NCBI RefSeq assembly: GCF_042453785.1
Contig: NC_091667.1
Coordinates: forward strand, 21,875,501 to 21,939,500
Direction: 5' to 3'
DNA from: Malus domestica
Taxonomy: Eukaryota > Streptophyta > Magnoliopsida > Rosales > Rosaceae
Length of the DNA stretch: 64,000 bases
This document shows positions 57,153 to 64,000 of the stretch, one piece after another. The position numbers and the translations under genes were made by a program. The notes beneath the pieces are model-generated. The model saw only the letters and a program-made list of their open reading frames with translations. It was not told where the DNA came from and made no database searches. The first letter of the stretch is position 1; every line of letters starts with the position of its first letter.

Positions 57153-59300
57153 ACAATCAGAAAACATTTTTATCCCTTCCAACGATAATCTCAAAAAAAA
57201 TCATATCGCGACAATTTGAATAAAGCACATGTTATAATATGGAATTATGGATAGGTCTAAAGATCATGCCCATATCGAAAAATTCTCATTTATTTGGCAT
57301 TTGAAAAATTACAATATTATATACTACCGCCCAATGATATAGCTTATTTTGTTGTGTTAACCACTGATTAATAAACAAATGGTTGACAAATCTTCTCATA
57401 AAGAAGTTATAATTTAATCTGAAAGACGTGTTCTTTTTTCCAATTTTTCCAAAAAAAGCACAATCAAATGACCGCCCCACTCAATTTGTTTAAGTGGCTA
57501 AGATAAGAGTGTTCTCGAAACCTACTGAGGAGTGGCACTGGTTGACCTAGCGATATAATTTGGGTTTTAGTGTTGCAAACTGCATCATCTTTTCCACTGT
57601 GTTTCAATATATAATTTCCAAAATTAAATAAATAAAAAGAATACAAGTAAATTCCATAACATCTACATCTACATATAATTATATTTCGTATTTATATTAT
57701 AATCTGCATGTGTAATATAATAGAGGGAATCAATGTCGTGGGAGAAGGGCAAGCAACTGAAAAAGCTTGAGATGAAAATAGTTTACATTCTTCATTTTAT
57801 TAATTTGTTATTAAATTATCATTTGAAAATTACATCTTAAGACTTAAGTTGTACTGAAAAATGTTAGGCTTATGTCAACTAGGGTATAATAGTTCCGTCA
57901 CTATCGACTAAACCGTCTGAGAAGTGACTAAGGGGAGGGAGGTTGGGTTAAGCCACACAATAGGCAACCTAATTTGGTATCGAATTCGTCATCTATGAGA
58001 TTCGAACTTAATACCTTTCACTTACAAGTGAAGAGGATTACCACCAGATTGTAATTTAGGGTACTTGAATTAAGTAAATCAAAAGACAGAGAAAAGTTTG
58101 CAACAGAAAAAAAGAAGCATGTGAAAATCACTTAAAACGGTTTCACTTGAATAATTATAGCATAGACTTGCAGATTTCATTTTGTCTACTTCGGATTGTT
58201 TTGAGCGATTTGAGGTGCATATGATTTTATTCAAACACCCTAACTTGTTAAGAATTTTTGTTAATTAATCGGAATTTGGTTGTTCGTCTTTTTATTGTAT
58301 CTTGCTTAATGATTATTAATAAAGTTTTTCTCTTATGCCGTGGATCTCTAAAAACAATTATAAGTAATATATCTGTTGAACAAATTAGCTTGTCAAATAC
58401 TGTACTAACTTTCCTAAACATTGTTAGAAAAAAGACGTCCAAATCTTGTGGAAAATGATTCGTAGGCATAAGGACAGTAAAACAGGTGGTTCATTTACAA
58501 ATTTCGTCATAACAACAAATAATGCTGGAAAATTATGAACCATACAAACAATGAAGAGAATTAGGCCAACACAACAATGGAAGCGTGTCATGCAGTGCAA
58601 CAAGCAGCAACAATTCCAAATCTTTTTCATTCGTGTGGGTCACCAAACTTTGTTGTTTTGCTTCATCTGCAGATGAACTGTCAACTATAGGGAGTTTCTG
58701 ATTTAGGAGCAATGAACGGTGACAATTATGGGAAAAATATACTACAAAAAATAATCTACTTATACGCAATTTGTCAATTAGATTAATGATTTTGCTTGAT
58801 TATTTTTCCCTTGAAGTTTAATATTAAAAGCCTTGATTTAATACTTTGTTGTTTCAAAATGTTGAATTTAAATCTCAAACCTTAGTGGCTAAATATGATG
58901 ACTTAATTGTGAATTTTCTACACTATCACATGATGTTATTAATCTCATAATACTATATTATATGTGTGTTTAATTATTATACCATAGTTTAAGTCCATCA
59001 AATCTTGATCACGTTGCTCAATAATTTTATATACCATGTAAAAAAAAAAAAAATCCAAATGTAACGATCAAACAATTCAAAGGTCTAGTGGAAACAAAAT
59101 TCCCAAGGTCAATGGTGGTGGAGTGGTGGCTAATCCATCCACATGGTACACGAATACACGTAAAAATGAGCATTAGAGTCTTGTAGATTGAATTTGCCAA
59201 TATGGCTTTGTTTTTACATGAGTTATGGAAAACAATACGACACAGATGGATGGTTTGAAACCTAATAATTTGAAATTCAAGGATCACGATGCAGACCAAA
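57153..59300. other. Gene-free stretch
   Basis: AT-rich. A tRNA-like B-box context (TTCGAAT, minus, about 58,005) within 57,900-58,060 may be an old SINE. No gene is seen. Confidence 0.35.
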
Positions 59301-59536
59301 TTACTGGATGAGGATCCCATCCGGATCCAAATGGTGGGGATCCTAGGGATCCTCACATCCTAGTCGTTCATCATATATCGTGCTGTCAGAAATCATTTGA
59401 ATTTTATTATTTAAAATTAAACATAAATAGTACCTGATGAAAACTAACCGCACGATATACGATGAACGGCTAGGATGTAAGGATCCCTAAGATCCCCACC
59501 ATTTGGATTCGGATGGGATCCTCATCCCAAATTATA
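59297..59536. mobile_element. Foldback MITE with long inverted ends
   Basis: Arms GGATGAGGATCCCATCCGGA and the complementary GAATCGGATGGGATCCTCATCC type sequence extend about 75 bp each around a short loop (59306-59527). Flanks CAAATTACT and CAAATTATA match at 7 of 9 bases, which suggests a Mutator-type 9-bp duplication. Confidence 0.7.
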
Positions 59537-59857
59537 GTGTTGGTCGTGCATGAATTCATCGGCCTGAAATGTATAGAAGTTAAGGAAAACTAATGAAAAT
59601 GAATAAATGGTAAAATGAATAGTATCATGATTGACTTTTTAATGTAAAAATATAATTTTTCATTAAAATGTACTAAGAGTTTTTCATTAAAATTCCTTGG
59701 AAATTACATATTAATTTGATTTTGACTGTCACCAACAAAAAGCAGACATTCATTCATATATGCATGTCGGCTTCAATGCATGAGATTCTCGGCTATGCAT
59801 TATTCTATACTTTTATAAATTTGGTTATGTGTGAACTATTTTGGTATTTTTTATTGG

Positions 59858-60045
59858 AAAGGGATCCTTTCCGAATCCATTCCACATAATCCACCAAGAT
59901 CACAAATTCGGACTCTTGAAATTTGATCCAACGGCTAAAGTTATTATAACTTTTTATGGGCTGTTGGATCAAATTTCAATTGTCTGGATTTGTGGACTTG
60001 TAGGATTAGATGGAAGGGATCCGAGATCCCTTTCCCTTTTTCTTT
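59858..60045. repeat. Second foldback repeat
   Basis: AAAGGGATCCTTTCCGAATC near the left end is inverted at the right end (GATCCGAGATCCCTTT). A second inner pair is TTGATCCAACGG / CTGTTGGATCAA. Probable MITE, limits approximate. Confidence 0.5.
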
Positions 60046-60089
60046 AACCTAGAGACGTATAAATGATTTGATCATTTATTTTGAAGAAG

Positions 60090-60450
60090 TGGACGTTCCA
60101 CCATAAAATGAATTGGCTATAGAGAGTACCCGAACCTCAAGCCTTTGCAAGATTTCTCATTTCACCGATATGAGACTTTTTTACTTTTACATCCTCACAC
60201 ACCTCCTCATGTGTGGCGAATGTTCAAGCCAAACACATGAATAACACAAACTGAATGACGTGGAGCATGTGTGGCCGTTGTGCTTCACACTTGGGCCAAT
60301 TTAGCTCTGTTACTACGAAGAAAGTTGAGATTTCACTATAAAACGAATTGGCTATGTGGAGTAGCCCAACCTCAAGCCCTTGCAAGATTTCTCCTTTTCA
60401 CTGATGTGTGAATTTTTTACCTTCACATTCTCACATGTTTTTCTTTTATC
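60090..60450. repeat. Dispersed repeat (same family as 11,640-11,995)
   Basis: Same succession of motifs as the 11.6-kb copy: CATAAAATGAATTGGCTAT, CCTCACACACCTCCTCATGTG, GACGTGGAGCATGTG, and a return of the first motif (CTATAAAACGAATTGGCTAT). The start-end duplication occurs in both copies. Confidence 0.6.
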
Positions 60451-60913
60451 ATGTCATTACTTTTTTTTTTCTTAATCTCCATCCCTAAAACATTTTTAGG
60501 GTTGGTTTGATAGTACCATTTTCTAAATATTTTTTTTTGTTATAAAAGAAGGGAATGAAAAAGTACACAAAAAGTAAATAAATAAATAAATGAAAAATAA
60601 AAAATTGAATGTCCGTTTGATACCAAGTTCGCTTTTAATTTTAGTTTTTGTGAGAGAGATACAGAAAAAGTAAATGGGAGAAAATGAGAATGAAAAACGT
60701 TTTTGTTTTTGGGTCAAGAGAATGAATAACGGTTAGGGAATGATGATAAAAAAAATGTGTATGAATTGATTCACAAAATAAAAACTAAAAACCAAGCAAG
60801 CTTGTCTTAACTTTCAAATATTAGTATTCACATAATCTCTTCTTAAATCTCCCTCCTCCCTCCCGCCACCTCTCTTTGCCCTTTTCAATTCCTTAAGTTC
60901 TCCCATATATACA

Positions 60914-62056
60914 TGTTGACCCTAGAAACTACCAAGCCTACGTGGCGCGCAGGCCGAGTAATCTATAAGCTAACTACGTCCTTCGGTGAATGCGGGGCGT
61001 GCCAACTCGTCGGCCGAGCTTGGCCGAGGAGTAAATTTTGTTGATGTTGCGTTGGGTGCGCGGCTGACTTCTGCGTCTTGCGATTGCGGCCGAGAAAGGA
61101 ACACGTCTCGGCCTCTTGGGCTCTCGAACCTGAAGACAAGGTTACTATTCTTACGAAGTTCAATATCAAATTCGGCTCTCAATGTGCCGAATGTAATAAC
61201 TGTAACACCTCACTTTGCCGAGAAGGCTGATGAGATGACCTCGACCAAAAAGGATTCAGAAATCCTTCTCGACCGAGCCTTGGATAGGTAATCAACCGTC
61301 CTCGCCGTAGTGCTGTTGATGCCAACGGAAGATGCTGCGAGATCGGCTGACTCTACGGTGACAGAGCTATCTATGCTGACTTAAGATATCACCGGTTGCT
61401 TTCACAGTGCTGTTGATGCCAACGGAAGATGTGTCAGCGAAAAGAGAAAATAAAAATCTCAGTTGTTGAGAGAGTTTGCGCAGGGCAGTTGTGTGTTGAA
61501 TTAGAGGTCTTTTGAACGTTGCCGGCGACTCTGTATTTATAGTGACGAATACGCACTGGTTGATAAGCTGAAAAAGACTCCCAAACAATTAAAACTCATC
61601 TTATCGAATCCAAGATAATCTGCAAGCTTGGGTAACGTCCATCTAATCAACCACCCAATATATATATATATATGGCTGATAGCTTTTGACACGGCATACA
61701 TGCCATGTCCATCATCAATTTACTTCATCCAACAACACCCCTTAGGTCTCCTACCTCATCCTCACCTCATCCACAATAGCCATCATCATTCTGATCAAAC
61801 GAATTTTAAATTCATCTTACTTCCCAGTGTTGACAGACATCCCAAATCAATTCGAATTGTACTGCTTATTCGGGATATGAATCGCATTCTATTTATCTGG
61901 TTTAAGAAGATACCGAGATAATTCATATTAAAAGATAATTATAATATTATCCTTTAATAATCAAATTATCTCTACTTTCTCATCTAGCGGTCGAGAATCA
62001 TGCCCACTCAACGGCCTCGATCGCTTGGGCCGATGATGTAAAATCGGGTCCAAACA
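60914..62056 (-). mobile_element. Solo-LTR-like element, copy B (inverted)
   Basis: Plus view starts TGTTGACCCTAGAAACTACC and ends CGGGTCCAAACA. It is the reverse of copy A at 53930-57147. Flanks ATACA and ATACC match at 4 of 5. It contains the equivalent promoter-like motif (TGTATTTATAG at about 61,530) and the CCACTCAACGGCCTCGAT stretch shared with copy A near 53,970. No gene. Confidence 0.7.
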
Positions 62057-62875
62057 ATACCTGATTATTATCCATTATTTCTCTTATATGTAATGGTTTC
62101 AAAAGGGCTTGAACTCTTTTAGGGTTTGTTTGATATGATTTCATTTTTAGTTTTCTTTTGATAGAGATAAAGATAATGCATATGAAAGAACGAAGATCGA
62201 AGAAGAATAGATGAAGGAAATGAAGGATAATGTAGGAAACAAAACCTAATAAAATTTGTTTTAGTTTTCGGTTGGTGTAATCTTTCATGTACATTTCTTT
62301 TACTTCCTTCCAACCATTGCTCATGCATTTTTTTTCTCCCATCAAATTTACTCTCTATTATCAATAAAATAGTAAAAGCTATAAACTCAAAACGAAAGGA
62401 TTACCCGACGGCGTTCTGGCATTCTCCCTGTCAATTTTATAATACAAGCGATAAGGAAAAATACTCTCACCCACTAATATTACAACTCCATAGGGGACAA
62501 AATTTTAATTATTTACTTCCTCAAATCTAACTTTGACGGATTTAATTTGATCATTTTACCAATCTGTCCATCAATTTGCAATAAACAAAAAGGTCGTGTA
62601 ACCCCTCTGGACGGTTCAAAGTACTTAACCCATCAAGGGACACATTGCGAAGTACTTAAACATTCTCGTTCCTCAGTCCAAGAAAACCATTCCAATTTCA
62701 TGATGAGTAGGTCTCTATAAATTTTTGATCAAATTATTTTTCAACGGCTCTGATTTTCTGATTTACTTACTTGGTATCCAACTCTGAGTGGACCCATCAT
62801 GGCACTGGGCCCCGGATTTTGCCCTACATTACAAAGTGCAGCATAAACATCCAAATAGTTGCCAACCCCTTCTCA
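62057..62875. other. No gene recognised
   Basis: AT-rich intergenic sequence without family motifs. Confidence 0.4.
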
Positions 62876-62878
62876 TTA

Positions 62879-63420
62879 GACCAAATCCAACTCTGGGCTA
62901 AATGCTATTTTTTAGGTTTTATTTCCCCTCCCCAAACCCAACCCAATCCATGTTAAATGTGTGGACTAAAATTTAAAAGCCAAATTTCCTCTAGGATTTA
63001 GCCCAGAAAATGGTGTGGGCACCACCAGCGGGACCCCACCCACTTGGGCATGTCTCACATGATTTATTGAATCCAACGACTGAAATCGAATATAAACAAA
63101 TCTAACGGTAAAAAAAAGATCTAACGGCCCAAATTAAATCCAACTGCTAAAATAATTAAAAACATTATTTAACTCAAAATTCACCCAAATTTAGTGATTT
63201 TTCAATATTTATTGGAATTCAAATATTTTTAGATTAAAATGCTCATAAAATAAAATTATGATAGTGTACATATATTTTTTTAATTACTTTAAAATAAAAA
63301 ATTAGCCTAAATTTATTCTTTAATAATCTCAGACTAAAACATTTAGGTCAGAAGGTTGGAGCAGAAAAACTGTTTCTAGGCTAAAAATTTTAGGTTTTAG
63401 CCCAAGGGTTGAAGATGGTC
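62879..63420. mobile_element. Tourist-like MITE, related family
   Basis: Ends GACCAAATCCAACTCTGGGC and GGGTTGAAGATGGTC are imperfect inverted repeats extending into GGGCTAAA...TTTTAGCCC. TTA lies on both sides (62876-62878 and 63421-63423). No open frame. The remaining 63,424-64,000 shows nothing further. Confidence 0.65.
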
Positions 63421-64000
63421 TTATAGATATAACTTAATATAATGATAACAGTAATAATTTACACCTTATTAAAACTAAATTGGTAAGAAAAAAAAAAGTT
63501 TTCTTTTGCAAGTAGCTCTTTACCATAATGGTGAAAATGTGTTCAGCTCTTGCATGATGGCATATGTTTGTTCCCGTTGATAGCTAATTTAACATTTAAT
63601 CTATTGTTTGACAAAAAAAAAAGTTAGTAAAATTAGTTGAATTAAAAAGAAAACGAAAATGCAAATCCGCTTGGGTGACGAGTTTATACCTAATTATTAT
63701 GAAATATAAATGGCTTATTGTTCGTGTTTAGTTAAATTTCTATGCTTCGAACATCATCATATCAAATGAAAAGAATGAAACACAGGCTGCCATGTGATCA
63801 AGTTAGTCAAGAATCCTCTTTTACACTGTAGTTCGAATTCTCCGTCCTCGCCTTATTATTGACCCTAAATTAAAATATCGCTTCGATAGAAAAGAAAAAC
63901 CGAAAATAAAAATACATATCCCACAAAATGAAATGATACAAATTGATAATTGTTTCTGTATAAGCCAGAAAACTGTGGTAAAAAGCCAAATACATTCTTC

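Noticed and set aside
57900-58060. tRNA-derived SINE or tRNA gene
   Set aside because: A TTCGAAT B-box context is present on the minus strand, but no A box, cloverleaf or tail could be shown.

Overview
This window is plant nuclear DNA from a dicot. The protein-coding genes have many short exons, GT-AG introns and AT-rich intergenic DNA, and about half the window is transposable elements. The repeat families (a Cassandra-type TRIM, a Tnt1-like copia, an RTE-like LINE, Tourist-like MITEs) and the protein sequences suggest a woody rosid, most likely Rosaceae tribe Maleae (apple or pear). That placement is an inference from familiarity, not a search.

Gene-rich left part (1-29,700). A group I cyclic-nucleotide-gated channel gene (CNGC1-like, + strand, 8 coding exons, 716 aa, one GC-AG intron) faces tail-to-tail a mitochondrial OXA1 insertase gene (- strand, 9 coding exons, 427 aa). 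A type-1 lipid-transfer protein gene follows (- strand). The autophagy gene ATG6/Beclin-1 (- strand, 9 exons, 509 aa) spans 12 kb because its third intron is about 8.1 kb. That intron holds two RTE-like LINE copies with a non-autonomous element between them, and the latter encodes an unfamiliar 224-aa coiled-coil protein. Next is SDE2 (+ strand, 3 exons, 467 aa).

Middle part (29,200-40,300). A RING-H2 ubiquitin ligase of the ATL20-22 type with an extracellular GUB_WAK domain (- strand, 2 exons, 389 aa) is followed by a gene I do not recognise (- strand, exons from about 40,163 to 32,732). An intact Tnt1-like Ty1/copia retrotransposon sits in one of that gene's introns, with nearly identical 588-bp LTRs and a 5-bp target duplication. 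A decayed piece of plastid rRNA operon lies in another of its introns.

Repeat-rich right part (40,300-64,000). I see no confident host gene here. It holds a complete Cassandra TRIM with 5S-rRNA-derived LTRs, three Tourist-like MITEs, two arrays of imperfect tandem repeats, and a 3.47-kb single LTR-like insertion with a perfect 5-bp duplication. Two copies of another solo-LTR-like family lie in opposite orientation about 3.8 kb apart. One of them carries two later insertions: a Mutator-type MITE and a 1.5-kb internally deleted copia derivative. A possible promoter plus first exon near 47.5 kb has no recognisable coding sequence behind it.

The host genes are unlinked housekeeping, signalling and defence functions with no operon-like logic. 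The coherent story is nested transposon insertion into introns while host splice phases stay intact. Exon joins were derived by hand from splice signals, reading phase and known protein families.
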